DNA of 64,000 nucleotides, taken from positions 124,001 to 188,000 of the forward strand of contig NZ_JARXIA010000012.1 of assembly GCF_031127875.1 (NCBI RefSeq), in the 5' to 3' direction. The notes under the pieces are model-generated. The model worked only from the letters and a program-made list of their open reading frames with translations, searched no databases and was not told where the DNA came from. Shown one piece after another: positions 8,176 through 18,502 of the stretch (the stretch's first letter is position 1; every line of letters begins with the position of its first letter). A program made the translations under genes and the position numbers. Source of the DNA: Pelagicoccus sp. SDUM812005 (GTDB lineage: Bacteria > Verrucomicrobiota > Verrucomicrobiia > Opitutales > Opitutaceae).

Positions 8176-11100
8176 TCACGGCCGCAAACCCTTTTCGGTT
8201 TTCAGCTTGGCCAGCAATCGGTGCAAGACGGCAGGTTCGACAGGCTTGACCAGATGATCGTCGAAGCCCGCCTCTTTCGTCCGCCGCCTGTCCTCTTCCA
8301 GCCCCCAACCTGTCAGAGCCACGAGCGTCATCTCCTTGCCCCAGTCCTGCTTGCGCAAGGCGAGAGCGGCTTCGTATCCATTCATCCTGGGCATGCCGAT
8401 ATCCATCAGTACCAGATCGGGACGGAACGCTTTCGCCTCCGCGATGCCCTGCAGGCCATCGAAGGCGGTGCGGACCTCGTTGCCCAAGCTCTTGATGACC
8501 ATCCCCAGCATTTTCGCAGCGGCTTCGTTGTCGTCCACGACAAGTACCTTAAGCCCCGAAGCCTCGCCCAAAGGATCCGAGGGTTGCCCGTCTCCTTCCG
8601 AACCCGACTCCTCGCTCAAGATCGGCAGTCTAACGATGAACTCGCTGCCTTGCCCTTCTCCCTCGCTGCGTACTTCGATGGATCCGTCATGCATCTCGAC
8701 CAAGCGCTTCACCAGCGTCAAGCCGATGCCCAAGCCTTTGTAGCCTTTCTCCAAGGGGCGGTCGATCTGCTTAAACATCTCAAAGATGTCCGACAAACTA
8801 TCCGCCGGGATCCCGATCCCCGTATCGACCACCGATACCGCGACCTCGCTTCCCTCCTGCTGGGCCGAGATACGAATGCGGCCGCGTTCTGGAGTGTATT
8901 TCGTCGAGTTGTTGAGCAAGTTCGAGAACACTTGGGCTAGCCGGTTCGGATCGGCGTCCAGGTAGATCGGGGCAGCGGGCAGTCTCACTTCCAATTCGTG
9001 TCCCGCTTCCTCGATGAAGGTGCTGGCGGTCTCGACCGCATTTCGCACAACGTCAGCGATCTCGATCCGCGACTTGCGCAACTGCAGCTTGCCTTGCGTT
9101 ATGCGCGAAACGTCGAGCAGGTCATCGATCAACCGCACCAGCTGCTGGGTCTGCCGCTCCATGATGCTGCGCGTCTCCTCCAGTTCCGCCGGGTCGTCGG
9201 CGAGCGACTTCATGAGCTCCAAGCCAGTGCGAATAGGGGCGAGCGGATTGCGCAGCTCGTGCCCGAGGGTCGCCAAAAACTCCGACTTGCGGCGGTTGGC
9301 TTCCGACAGATCGGCGGCGACGCTTCGCAGCTCCTCCTGCAAGCTCTTGATATCGTGCACCTCGGTATTCGAGCCGATCCACAGGCTGATCCGCCCCGTC
9401 TCGTCCCTCACCGGCAAGGCTCGCGTGATGTGCCAGCGGTATTCCCCATCCGCCCGGCGAAAGCGATGCTCGAACAGGTAGGGTTCCCCCGTCTCGAGGG
9501 AGTGACGCCAAATCCGCAGGTTTTCGTCCAGATCCTCTGGGTGGATAAACTGCGTCCAGCCCCACTTCTCGATGCTGTCCACGGACAACCCCGTAAACTC
9601 GATCCAAATCGGATTCAGGTAATTGAGGTTTCCGTCCGGCAAGGCGGTAAAGATCTTCTGCGGAATGGAATCCATGATGACGCGCAGGCGCTGTTCGCTT
9701 TCCACCAACGCCTCGGCCGACCGCTTCTCCTCAGTGACGTCCCGGACGATGGCCAGCAAAGCGGGGCGACCTCCAAAGACGAACGAGGTCCCCGTCACGC
9801 GAACCAAGATCTTCTGGCCATCCTTGCGCACGTGCGTGCCATCCACATTGAACGGCTCGCCAGCAAGCACCTGCCGTACGAAGTCAGCGAACTTGTGATG
9901 ATCGTCAGGGTGGACAAGCTGCGTTCCTGGCAAGCCAAGAAACTCTTCGTAGGCGTAACCATGCATGGAGCAAGCTGCGGGGTTGGCCTCGACCAGACGC
10001 CCCTCCAAATCGAAGATGAGAATCCCGTCGCTCGTGGACTCGAAGATACTTCGGTACTGAGCCTCCTGGACTCGCAGCTTCTCCTCGGCCTCGATTCGCT
10101 CCGTTAGGTCCAGCATGGAGCCCACCATCCGGATCGGCTCTCCGCCCTCGCTCCGCACCACTCGGCCCCGGTCGAAAACGCGGGCATAGGAGCCGTCCTT
10201 CCTGAGGAAGCGATATTCTTCGGTCCAAAGCTCTCCCGCACCATCGATTACGGAATGGATGCTATGAACGATTCGGTCCCGATCCTCGGGATGGATGTGC
10301 TCGACCCACCATTTCGAGTCGGAGTCCACGTCCTCCGCCGCATAAGCAAAAAGCCTTCTCACGCCCTCGTTCCAAGTCACTTCGTTGGTAACCAGGTTCC
10401 AGTCCCAAATGGCGTCATTGGCGGCATCCCCTACCAGCCGGTAACGAAGCTCGCTCTGCTGCAAGCGATGCTCGGCCCGACGCCGCTCCGATACGTCTCG
10501 AAACACTAGGACACAACCCACGATCTGGCCATCGGAGCCTCGGATAGGCGCCGCGCTGTCATCGATCGGACACTCCGCGCCGTCTTTGGCGATGAGCACG
10601 GTATGGTTCGCCAGGCCAACGATGACGCCGTCCCTCAGCGCCTTGGTCGCCGGGCTCTCGACCGGCAGCCGCGACTTCTCGTTGACGATGCGGAAGACCG
10701 TTTCCAAAGGCTGGCCTGCCGCCTCTTCATTGGACCAGCTCGTCAAGGATTCCGCCACGGGGTTCAAATTCGTAATGCGGCCGGCCGGATCGGTGGTGAT
10801 TACCGCATCCCCAATACTGTGCAGCGTTACGCTCAGCAGATCGCGCTCTTGCTGAAGCTCGCGCTCCGAACGCTTCCGCTCGGTGATGTCCTCCATGACG
10901 AGGATGATTCGCTCGGGACCGTCCGTTTCGACCTCCATCCGGCGAGCGTTGAGCGTCAGGGTCCGTGGCCCCAGGTTCCGGAACGCGTGCGCAACTTCGA
11001 AACCTTCGAACGAAGCCTGCCGCGGCAGGATATCCTCGAGCAAAGCTCGCAACTTTGGGATGTCCCACTCCCCTTCGCCCAACTGGTAGATGAACTGGCC

Positions 11101-12291
11101 CTCGGTACTGCTAGGATCCGCTCCGAAGTGCGCGTAAAACGCCTCGTTCGCAGTGACCACCCGCAAATCGCTTTCGAGCACCAGCAACGGCACCGGACTG
11201 GTGCGCAAGGTCGCCTCCGCATACCTCTTGGCGCGGCTCGCCGCTACCCGCGAGAGCGCGTCCCGCCAAATCAGCCAGGTCAGCACGCCAGTCAGCAAGG
11301 CTCCGGCGAGGACGATAAGCGGAATGACCCCGCGTTGAACCGAGGCGTCGAAGGCGGGAGTAGACTCAACCACCACCGTCCAAGGGCGACCGGCGATTTC
11401 GATCGTCTCCACGCTGCTGAATCGCGGGGCCTCGCCCTCGGAAACGCTCTTTTTGGACCGGAACAATTGCCGCTCTGGATCGACCTCGGGCCCGTCGTAG
11501 ACCGTTAACGCGATCGTCTGCTGACGCGTAGCAGCTTCCACCGAACCAAAAAAGTCCCAAGCGCGAATCGGGCTGTAGGCGAAGCCCCGAAGCGCTTTGC
11601 GACGTTGCTCGACGGTGGCCGTTTGCTCGCCATCGAAGACCGGCAGATAAACCAGAAAGCCAGGCTGCTTCTCCTCGTCGATTTCCTGCACGAGGGTAAC
11701 CTTGCCGGAAGCCACCGCGTGCATTCCTTGGTCCCGCGCCTGCCGCATCGCTTCCCGACGCACCTTCTCCGTATACATGTCGAAACCGACCGCCGCCCGG
11801 TTTCGAACGTCCATAGGTTCCAAAAAGACGATCGCCGTCCGTTCGTCCTCGCTCGAATCCGGCCAAACCCGAAAATCGACCATCCCTTGGGCCCGCATTT
11901 CCTCGAGCAAGGCCGCTTCGCCCCCCTCAGGAACGCGCTGCGAAAAGCCGATTCCCAACAAGCCGGGATACCGATCCCGAAGCAGCAGCCGATCCACGTA
12001 TCTCCGAAATTCCGCCGCCGTCGTTTCCTCGTCGCTCACCAGCCGCCCAGCGGTGCCTCGCAGCAGGGCCACGTAGGTTTCCATACGGCTCAAAATGGCG
12101 CTCTGCTCTCGCTGCACATGGCGTTCGAAGGAGGCCCGGTCGCGCTCCTGCGCCACCGACGCCAGCTGGTACGCCACCCACGCGGTCGCGCTCAAGCCCA
12201 CTGCCAGCACGACAAGAGGCAAGCTGGCGATGCGCAGGGAAAAGGTTCCCTTCCCCCACACGCTACGGTTCAAAGACGAAAGCTTTCGCAT
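8176..12291 (-). CDS. CHASE and multi-PAS hybrid sensor histidine kinase
   Basis: The protein has 1371 residues. A first membrane helix (about 22-42) and a second (about 322-342, VIPLIVLAGALLTGVLTWLIW) bracket a periplasmic CHASE domain (about 75-300, with GLLGIGFSQRVPEGG and AAVGFDMYTEK). Five PAS domains follow to about residue 990. The transmitter has its phospho-acceptor His1011 in LGHELRNPLAP, then an HATPase with DTGIGIPADSL and KGLGIGLTLVKRLVE. The C-terminal receiver has VLVVDDNEAAAKML and phospho-acceptor Asp1297 in LMDIGMPRMNGYE. CHASE domains bind small extracellular ligands. No output regulator is encoded nearby, so phosphate presumably passes to a distant phosphotransfer protein. 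A 253-base gap separates it from the upstream operon. Confidence 0.93.
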   Translation of the reverse strand: MRKLSSLNRSVWGKGTFSLRIASLPLVVLAVGLSATAWVAYQLASVAQERDRASFERHVQREQSAILSRMETYVALLRGTAGRLVSDEETTAAEFRRYVDRLLLRDRYPGLLGIGFSQRVPEGGEAALLEEMRAQGMVDFRVWPDSSEDERTAIVFLEPMDVRNRAAVGFDMYTEKVRREAMRQARDQGMHAVASGKVTLVQEIDEEKQPGFLVYLPVFDGEQTATVEQRRKALRGFAYSPIRAWDFFGSVEAATRQQTIALTVYDGPEVDPERQLFRSKKSVSEGEAPRFSSVETIEIAGRPWTVVVESTPAFDASVQRGVIPLIVLAGALLTGVLTWLIWRDALSRVAASRAKRYAEATLRTSPVPLLVLESDLRVVTANEAFYAHFGADPSSTEGQFIYQLGEGEWDIPKLRALLEDILPRQASFEGFEVAHAFRNLGPRTLTLNARRMEVETDGPERIILVMEDITERKRSERELQQERDLLSVTLHSIGDAVITTDPAGRITNLNPVAESLTSWSNEEAAGQPLETVFRIVNEKSRLPVESPATKALRDGVIVGLANHTVLIAKDGAECPIDDSAAPIRGSDGQIVGCVLVFRDVSERRRAEHRLQQSELRYRLVGDAANDAIWDWNLVTNEVTWNEGVRRLFAYAAEDVDSDSKWWVEHIHPEDRDRIVHSIHSVIDGAGELWTEEYRFLRKDGSYARVFDRGRVVRSEGGEPIRMVGSMLDLTERIEAEEKLRVQEAQYRSIFESTSDGILIFDLEGRLVEANPAACSMHGYAYEEFLGLPGTQLVHPDDHHKFADFVRQVLAGEPFNVDGTHVRKDGQKILVRVTGTSFVFGGRPALLAIVRDVTEEKRSAEALVESEQRLRVIMDSIPQKIFTALPDGNLNYLNPIWIEFTGLSVDSIEKWGWTQFIHPEDLDENLRIWRHSLETGEPYLFEHRFRRADGEYRWHITRALPVRDETGRISLWIGSNTEVHDIKSLQEELRSVAADLSEANRRKSEFLATLGHELRNPLAPIRTGLELMKSLADDPAELEETRSIMERQTQQLVRLIDDLLDVSRITQGKLQLRKSRIEIADVVRNAVETASTFIEEAGHELEVRLPAAPIYLDADPNRLAQVFSNLLNNSTKYTPERGRIRISAQQEGSEVAVSVVDTGIGIPADSLSDIFEMFKQIDRPLEKGYKGLGIGLTLVKRLVEMHDGSIEVRSEGEGQGSEFIVRLPILSEESGSEGDGQPSDPLGEASGLKVLVVDDNEAAAKMLGMVIKSLGNEVRTAFDGLQGIAEAKAFRPDLVLMDIGMPRMNGYEAALALRKQDWGKEMTLVALTGWGLEEDRRRTKEAGFDDHLVKPVEPAVLHRLLAKLKTEKGLRP

Positions 12292-12544
12292 AGTTTAAGA
12301 AGTATAAAAATGCCGATTGGAACGCTCCCCAAGACCATGAACTCCGAGAGCGGTTCGAAAAGATCATCCGATAAGGCATCCGTAAAGCGAACTCGCCTAC
12401 CAGTCGTAACACAGTTTCAAAATGCACCGCTTATCGATTTACCGCCGGCTTCGAGTCGATAAAAGTTCCCGACAAAAACGTTCGTATTAACGATCTGGGC
12501 ACACCCCGGAAACGCCGCCCACAAACTGCTCCATTGCCTCCCGC
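12292..12544. other. Intergenic region between two hybrid kinase genes
   Basis: These 253 bases carry no gene and probably the promoter of the downstream CHASE/PAS kinase. I saw no clear terminator or operator. Confidence 0.4.
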
Positions 12545-15500
12545 CTAGGATATCTCCGCTTCCTTCAACAAGCGCTGCACCTCGGCGGGTTCCGCTGGCT
12601 TGACCAAGTGGTGGTCAAACCCTGCTTCCTTGGTCTTGCGACGGTCCTCCTCCTGGCCCCAGCCAGTCAAGGCAACCAACATCATTTCCTTGCCCCAAGG
12701 CTGCTGACGGATGTGCCGGGCCGCTTCGTAGCCGTTCATCTTCGGCATCCCTAGGTCCATCAAGACCACGTTCGGGCGGAACTCGGCCGCAACCTCGATC
12801 GCTTCCTGTCCGTCGCCGGCGAGGCGAACCTCGTTGCCGAACATCTTCACCACGAGACCGAGCATCTTGGCGGCGGCTTGGTTGTCATCGACGACCAGCA
12901 CCCTGCGTTTCCGACCGGGACCTACCTCCTGCCCTGCGGGAATCGCCGGGGCCTTCGGGGCAGCAGCTTCCGCAATGATCGGTAACCGAATACTGAATAC
13001 ACTTCCCTTACCCGCGCCCTCGCTTCGCACGAAGATCTTTCCATCGTGCATTTCCACCAGCAGCTTCACCAGAGACAGTCCGATACCGAGCCCCGTATAG
13101 CCCTTCTCCTGGGGGCGGTCCACCTGAGCAAACATTTCGAAGATCGCCTCCTGCATGTCGGGAGGAATGCCGAGACCGTTGTCCTCGACTGAAATCGTCA
13201 CCGCGTCGGCCGTCCGGGTGGCGGAGAGCGTAATCCGCCCTCCCTCCGGCGTATACTTGGCGCTGTTGTTGAGCAGGTTCGACAGGACTTGGGCCAAGCG
13301 ATGCGGGTCCGCCTCCAGCAGAACCGTTTCGACCGGCAGCTCGACCCTCAGCTCGTGCTTCGACTCGGCGATGTAGGGACGCGTCGATTCCACGGCGCTT
13401 TCGATGACTTCGCTCAGCTTCACCTTTGCCTTGCGCAGCTTGAGCTTGCCTCGGGTGATGCGGGAAACGTCCAGCAAATCGTCGACCAAGGAGATCAGCT
13501 GCTTGGTCTGCCGCTCCATGGTGGCCCGCGTTTCCTCCACCAAGGCGCCGTCGCCCTTGGCCATCTTCATGATCTCCAAGCCGGTGCGGATCGGTGCCAG
13601 CGGATTGCGAAGCTCATGGGCCAAGGTCGCCAAAAACTCGTCCTTGCGGCGGTCGGCCTCCTTGAGGAGCTGCTGCGTTTCGCGCAGCTCCGTCACGTCC
13701 GTATTGGTGCCGAACCAGCTCACGATCTCGCCCGCCTCGTCCCGGATGGGAATCGCCCGCGAAAGGAACCAACGGTACCCTCCGCCATGGCCGCGCAATG
13801 GAAACGTGTCTTCCCAAACCGTCTCCGAATCGCGGACCTCCATCACGCCTTCCACCACTCTGTCGACATGCTCCGGATGGACCAGCTGCTTCCAGCCCCA
13901 GCCTCGCATTTCCTCCAAGGCGCAGCCCGTGTACTCCAGCCAGCGCTGGTTGTACCAGTTCACGCTTCCCAGCTCGTCGCAGGTCCAGGCCAATTGGCTC
14001 ATGTTGTCGGCCAACATTCTGAACCGCTCCTCCGACTCCCGCAGGGCCTGAACCGCCTCCTGCAAGCGGGTCGCGTCGAAAAAGTAGCAAACCACTCCGT
14101 ATTGGCCGTCCGCCAGCGTGACGCGATTGAGCTGCCATTCGTAGGATTCGATGGCCCCGATGTCCTTGCGCTTCTCGGTCAGCCCCGGCGAGACGTAGGG
14201 CTCACCCGTTTTGAGGGTATGGCGGAACAGGGATATCGCCTCCTCCGCGAACGGCTCCGGCCAAAGGATGTGCATGATTTCGGCGAAGTCCCTTCCGATC
14301 AGCGGATCAACGCTACGGAAGGCCGGCATCGCCCCTACGCTTACGTGGGCCACCTTGAAATTCGAATCCACCGTGTAGATGCCGAGCGGAGATTGCTCCA
14401 CGAGAGCGGCAAAGGTTTCCGCGTTCCGTCGCAGAGCCTCTTCCGCCTGCTTGCGCTTGGTAATGTCGCTGGCCGACCCGAACCATTCCACCACCTTGCC
14501 GTTGCTGTCGACGATAGGAATCGCTCGAGAATGCATCCAGCCGAGCGAGCCGTCGACCCGACGGACCCGGTGCTCGAACTCGAAGGTACTCCGGCTCCGG
14601 ATCGCGGCCTTGATCGCCATCAGCACCTCGGTCTGGTCCTCGGGATGGATGTACTTGTCCAACCAGGAACGGCTAGGTTCGTCGGTGTCCGCGATGAACT
14701 CGCGCCCGCGCAGCTGCCGCATCTCCATCCAATTGGGGTTCATCCGATAAACGGCGTCCGTGGTGGCGTTGGTCAGGGCCCGGAAGCGTTCCTCGCTCTC
14801 GCGCAAGGCCTTCTCGCGATCGAGGCGATCCATGGCCACGGCCACGTACTGCGAAACGGTACGGATAAACTCGAGCTCCGCGGAGTCGAAGCGATCGCGG
14901 GTGCGGCTGGCGAAGGAGAGCGTGCCGATAAGACGCCCGCCCGCCATGAGCGGGTTGCACGCGTAGCACTGGATGCCGAAGCCGCGGACTAGGTCCGCCT
15001 TGTCGTAAGTGGAATTCTGAATGTCCGTGGCGACGATAGGTTCGCGGGTCTGAGCTACCGTGCCGCAAATCGCCTGCCCGAATTCGATGCGCTCGATACG
15101 CTTCATGATCTCCTCCGGCAATCCCGCAGAGGCATGGAGGCACAGGGCGTCGCCCTTTTCGTTCACCCTGTAGTTGAAGAACGTATCCACATCCAAGTGC
15201 TCGGCCACTTGGGTAAAGAGGTCCTTGGCGATGCACTCGGGGTCTTCGGCGCTTTGCAGCGCCTGCAAGGCCTCCGAGAGCAGAGTCGAACGCTCGAGGT
15301 TGCGCTTCCGCCGTTCCTCGATGCGCCGCCGCTCCAGCAAGTCCGCCGCCTGCCGGGCCAGCACGTCGAGCAAGTGCAACTCCCGCTGCGAAGATTCGTG
15401 CGGCTCGCTCCAATACGTGGACAAGATCCCCAGCGTATCCCCGTCTCGCGAGCGAAGCGGCGTGGACTGCACGGATCGGATGCCGGCGCTCCGATACGCC

Positions 15501-18500
15501 TCGCGCTCTTCCTCGCTCAATTGCGAACCCGTTTCCAGGTCGAATACCGTCACCCGCTCGCCTCGCGCCAATGCAAGACCGCCGACGTCCCCCGGTCCGA
15601 GCAAAACCTTTTCCAAGCGCGAAACGTTCGCATCGGAAAACCCTCGGTGAGCCAAGAGCCGCAGCGCCTTTTCTCGGCCTGCGCGACCTGATTCGAGGAT
15701 GTGCATGCTGGCGAAACCGGACCTCATGATCGCCGCCACGCTGTCGAGAATTTGCTCGCAGAGGGCTTGGATGTTGTCCTGCTGCACCAATTGGGAACTG
15801 ATCGCTTGGAGGCGCTGCGCGTCCTCGAGCTCACGTTGCTTCTGCGCCTCCGCCGCCTTGCGATCGCTGATGTCGAGCAGCATGTTTATGCCGCCTGAAA
15901 CCTTCCCGTCAGCGTCGCGCAGCAAGGTTGAATAGGGGACGAACCACGAGCGCGAGCCGTCGGGACGCTCCACCATGAGCTCCCAGTCTTCCACGATGCG
16001 GCCTTCCTTCAGGGCGAGGGCCATGGGAGATCGCTCGCGAGGCAAAAGGTTTCCGTCGGCATCGTAGAGCTTCCAACTGATGCACCATTCGTCCGTACCC
16101 AGTTTTGGGATACGGCCGGAGAAATCGACCGCCGCTTGATTGTAATGGGTCAGCCTGCCTTCCGCATCCGTCGTGTAAACGGCAGCCGGCAAGGCGTCGA
16201 TCATCTCGCGGAAGCGCAAGTCCACTTGCTTCCGCGCCGCTGCAAGCTCCAGATGGGAAGACACGCGGGCCACCAGCTCGCGGCTGCTGAAAGGCTTCAC
16301 CAAGTAGTCGTCTGCCCCGGCCTCCAAGCCCTCGACCCGGCTTTCCTCGCCAGCCCGAGCGGAGAGCAGGATGACGGGCAGCTCCGCCGTGGCGACATCG
16401 GAACGGATCGCTTCGAGCAGTTGGAAGCCGTCCATTTCCGGCATCATCACGTCAGCCAAGACAAGGGCCGGCCTTTCGCGCTGGACGGCCGCGAGCGCCG
16501 CTCGTCCGTTGCCTACCGCTTCGATCTCGAAATGCACGCTCAACAACCGGCTCACGTACTCGCGCATGTCCGCATTGTCGTCGGCGACCAGGATGCGAGC
16601 GCCCGCGGTCGACGGAGCTTGCATCCCGCCATCGATCGACGCGAGAGCGAGATCGCTGGACGCGCCCGCATCGCCAGCCTCCCAGCGCAAGGCCTCCTGC
16701 ACGTAGGCGTTCGCCTTGGCAGCGGTCGGGCCGAGCGGACGGGCCTCGCCGATGTGCTCCTGAGGCAAGTGGGCGCTGCCGACCGGGAAAGAAACGGTGA
16801 AGGTCGTGCCCTTGTCCAAAACGCTGTCGGCGCTGATTTTGCCGCCGTGCAATTTCACGAGCTCCTGCACCAGAGCGAGGCCGATCCCGCTTCCTTCGTG
16901 AGAGCGGCTGCGGGCGTTTTCGATCCGATGGAAACGCTCGAACAAGCGTGGCATCTGGTCGGCGGGAATGCCGGTACCCGTGTCGGTAACCGTGAGCGCG
17001 AAGCGTTGGCCTACCTGCTCGACAGCGATTCGGATCCGCCCTTCGAAGGTAAACTTAAAGGCATTCGAGAGCAGGTTGAGCACGATCTTCTCCCACATCC
17101 CGCGGTCCACGTAGGCCGGGGCCTCGAGAGGCGGGCAGTCGACTTCGAACTCCAATCCAGCCCGCTCGCAGGCGGAGCGAAAGTTGCTGGCAAGCTCGGC
17201 CGTGTAGGCAGCCAGGTCGGTCGGCACGAAGGAAGCCTGGGCGCGGCCCGCTTCGATTCGGGTGAAGTCGAGAAGCGTATTGACGAGGCGGAGCAAGCGC
17301 TGTCCGTTGCGGTTGACGAGCTCCAAAAGCTCTCGGTTCCGCGCCGAGAACTCCTCTTCCGCGCTGCCCAAGAGCTCCTCGACCGGGCCGAGCATCAAGG
17401 TCAAGGGCGTACGGAACTCATGGCTGACGTTCGAGAAGAAAGCGGTTTTCGCCCGGTCCAACTCCGCTAGGGCTTCGGAACGCCGCTGCTGCTCCTGGAA
17501 GGCAGTCGCCTTGGCGATCGCGGTCTCCACTTGGCTGGCGAAGAGGCTCAAGAAATCGCGATATTCTTCGTCCAAGGCCCGCAAGGGGTTAATTCCCAGC
17601 ACGAGGAGGCCCACCACCTTCTGCCCGTCGCGAGCCTTGATCGGGATCAGCTCCGCGTCCTGCACCGAGCTATCGGCCAAGGCATGTGGAACCTTCGCCT
17701 GCAGCTGCGAGCCGATTTCCATGCTGACCGGAGCGCCGGAATCCAACGCCGCCTGGACGGGCCAGCCCTCCGGGGCTTCGCCCTGCAAATCGAATTCCAG
17801 CGGACCAGCCTCGGCGGCGGCCTCGAAGCCGGTGGACGCGACGAGGCGACCGGCCGAGCCTTCGATCAGGTAAAAGAGCGAAAAAGGGATATCGGTCGTC
17901 TGCCCCGCCATCGCTCCCGCTGCCAGCTTGCAAGCTTCGTCAGCGGAGCTCGCCTCCGTAATGGCAGCGGCCACCTCGCGGAGCTGCTTGCCGCGCCGGG
18001 TGCTCAAAACCCGCTCGGTCGTTTCCGTGACTGCGTTGAAAACGCCTTCCACCACGCCGCCTTCGCCGCGAATAGGACTGAAGGTGTAGTCGAAATAACA
18101 TTCCTCGGTGTAGCCGTAGCGCTTCATGAGCAACAAGGCGTCGTTGAAGAAGGCCCCTTCCCCGTGCTTCATCACCCCGTCGAAAACCGGCCCGACTACG
18201 TCCCAAATTTCCGACCAGACCTCCCTGCCGGGTCGCCCCAGAGCCCAGGGATGCTTGTCTCCGAGAATCGGCCGCCACGCGTCGTTGTAGAAGAGCAAGC
18301 CTTCCGCCCCCCAATAGATGGCGATCGGAAAACGGGTGCTCATGCAAATGCTGAGGCTGGATCGCAAGCTCTGCGGCCAAGTCTCCGGCTTTCCTAGCGG
18401 GGTCCGCGACCAGTCGAGGGCCCGGATATGCTGCTCCATCTCTCCCCCACCCACGAGAAAATCATATGAGTGGAGGTCTCCTTTAAGCTTCGAGTTGCTC

Positions 18501-18502
18501 AC
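12545..18502 (-). CDS. Giant hybrid sensor kinase with two complete kinase-receiver modules
   Basis: The product has 1985 residues. Approximate order: PAS-like domain (20-150), GAF (180-335), HisKA with His361 in SNVSHEFRTPLTL, HATPase, receiver with Asp684 in LVLADVMMPEMDGF, PAS (765-890), two GAF (905-1235), three PAS (1240-1615), a second HisKA with His1629 in TLAHELRNPLAPIR, HATPase (ending FSIRLPI), and a terminal receiver with Asp1916 in VLMDLGMPKMNGYE. There are no membrane helices, so it is cytoplasmic. The start is a GTG overlapping the TGA of the upstream kinase (GTGA). An in-frame ATG 21 codons later would cut into the conserved GGGEMEQHIRALDWS opening, so the GTG is favoured. The second kinase-receiver half closely resembles the C-termini of the two neighbouring kinases. 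Confidence 0.92.
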   Translation of the reverse strand: MSNSKLKGDLHSYDFLVGGGEMEQHIRALDWSRTPLGKPETWPQSLRSSLSICMSTRFPIAIYWGAEGLLFYNDAWRPILGDKHPWALGRPGREVWSEIWDVVGPVFDGVMKHGEGAFFNDALLLMKRYGYTEECYFDYTFSPIRGEGGVVEGVFNAVTETTERVLSTRRGKQLREVAAAITEASSADEACKLAAGAMAGQTTDIPFSLFYLIEGSAGRLVASTGFEAAAEAGPLEFDLQGEAPEGWPVQAALDSGAPVSMEIGSQLQAKVPHALADSSVQDAELIPIKARDGQKVVGLLVLGINPLRALDEEYRDFLSLFASQVETAIAKATAFQEQQRRSEALAELDRAKTAFFSNVSHEFRTPLTLMLGPVEELLGSAEEEFSARNRELLELVNRNGQRLLRLVNTLLDFTRIEAGRAQASFVPTDLAAYTAELASNFRSACERAGLEFEVDCPPLEAPAYVDRGMWEKIVLNLLSNAFKFTFEGRIRIAVEQVGQRFALTVTDTGTGIPADQMPRLFERFHRIENARSRSHEGSGIGLALVQELVKLHGGKISADSVLDKGTTFTVSFPVGSAHLPQEHIGEARPLGPTAAKANAYVQEALRWEAGDAGASSDLALASIDGGMQAPSTAGARILVADDNADMREYVSRLLSVHFEIEAVGNGRAALAAVQRERPALVLADVMMPEMDGFQLLEAIRSDVATAELPVILLSARAGEESRVEGLEAGADDYLVKPFSSRELVARVSSHLELAAARKQVDLRFREMIDALPAAVYTTDAEGRLTHYNQAAVDFSGRIPKLGTDEWCISWKLYDADGNLLPRERSPMALALKEGRIVEDWELMVERPDGSRSWFVPYSTLLRDADGKVSGGINMLLDISDRKAAEAQKQRELEDAQRLQAISSQLVQQDNIQALCEQILDSVAAIMRSGFASMHILESGRAGREKALRLLAHRGFSDANVSRLEKVLLGPGDVGGLALARGERVTVFDLETGSQLSEEEREAYRSAGIRSVQSTPLRSRDGDTLGILSTYWSEPHESSQRELHLLDVLARQAADLLERRRIEERRKRNLERSTLLSEALQALQSAEDPECIAKDLFTQVAEHLDVDTFFNYRVNEKGDALCLHASAGLPEEIMKRIERIEFGQAICGTVAQTREPIVATDIQNSTYDKADLVRGFGIQCYACNPLMAGGRLIGTLSFASRTRDRFDSAELEFIRTVSQYVAVAMDRLDREKALRESEERFRALTNATTDAVYRMNPNWMEMRQLRGREFIADTDEPSRSWLDKYIHPEDQTEVLMAIKAAIRSRSTFEFEHRVRRVDGSLGWMHSRAIPIVDSNGKVVEWFGSASDITKRKQAEEALRRNAETFAALVEQSPLGIYTVDSNFKVAHVSVGAMPAFRSVDPLIGRDFAEIMHILWPEPFAEEAISLFRHTLKTGEPYVSPGLTEKRKDIGAIESYEWQLNRVTLADGQYGVVCYFFDATRLQEAVQALRESEERFRMLADNMSQLAWTCDELGSVNWYNQRWLEYTGCALEEMRGWGWKQLVHPEHVDRVVEGVMEVRDSETVWEDTFPLRGHGGGYRWFLSRAIPIRDEAGEIVSWFGTNTDVTELRETQQLLKEADRRKDEFLATLAHELRNPLAPIRTGLEIMKMAKGDGALVEETRATMERQTKQLISLVDDLLDVSRITRGKLKLRKAKVKLSEVIESAVESTRPYIAESKHELRVELPVETVLLEADPHRLAQVLSNLLNNSAKYTPEGGRITLSATRTADAVTISVEDNGLGIPPDMQEAIFEMFAQVDRPQEKGYTGLGIGLSLVKLLVEMHDGKIFVRSEGAGKGSVFSIRLPIIAEAAAPKAPAIPAGQEVGPGRKRRVLVVDDNQAAAKMLGLVVKMFGNEVRLAGDGQEAIEVAAEFRPNVVLMDLGMPKMNGYEAARHIRQQPWGKEMMLVALTGWGQEEDRRKTKEAGFDHHLVKPAEPAEVQRLLKEAEIS

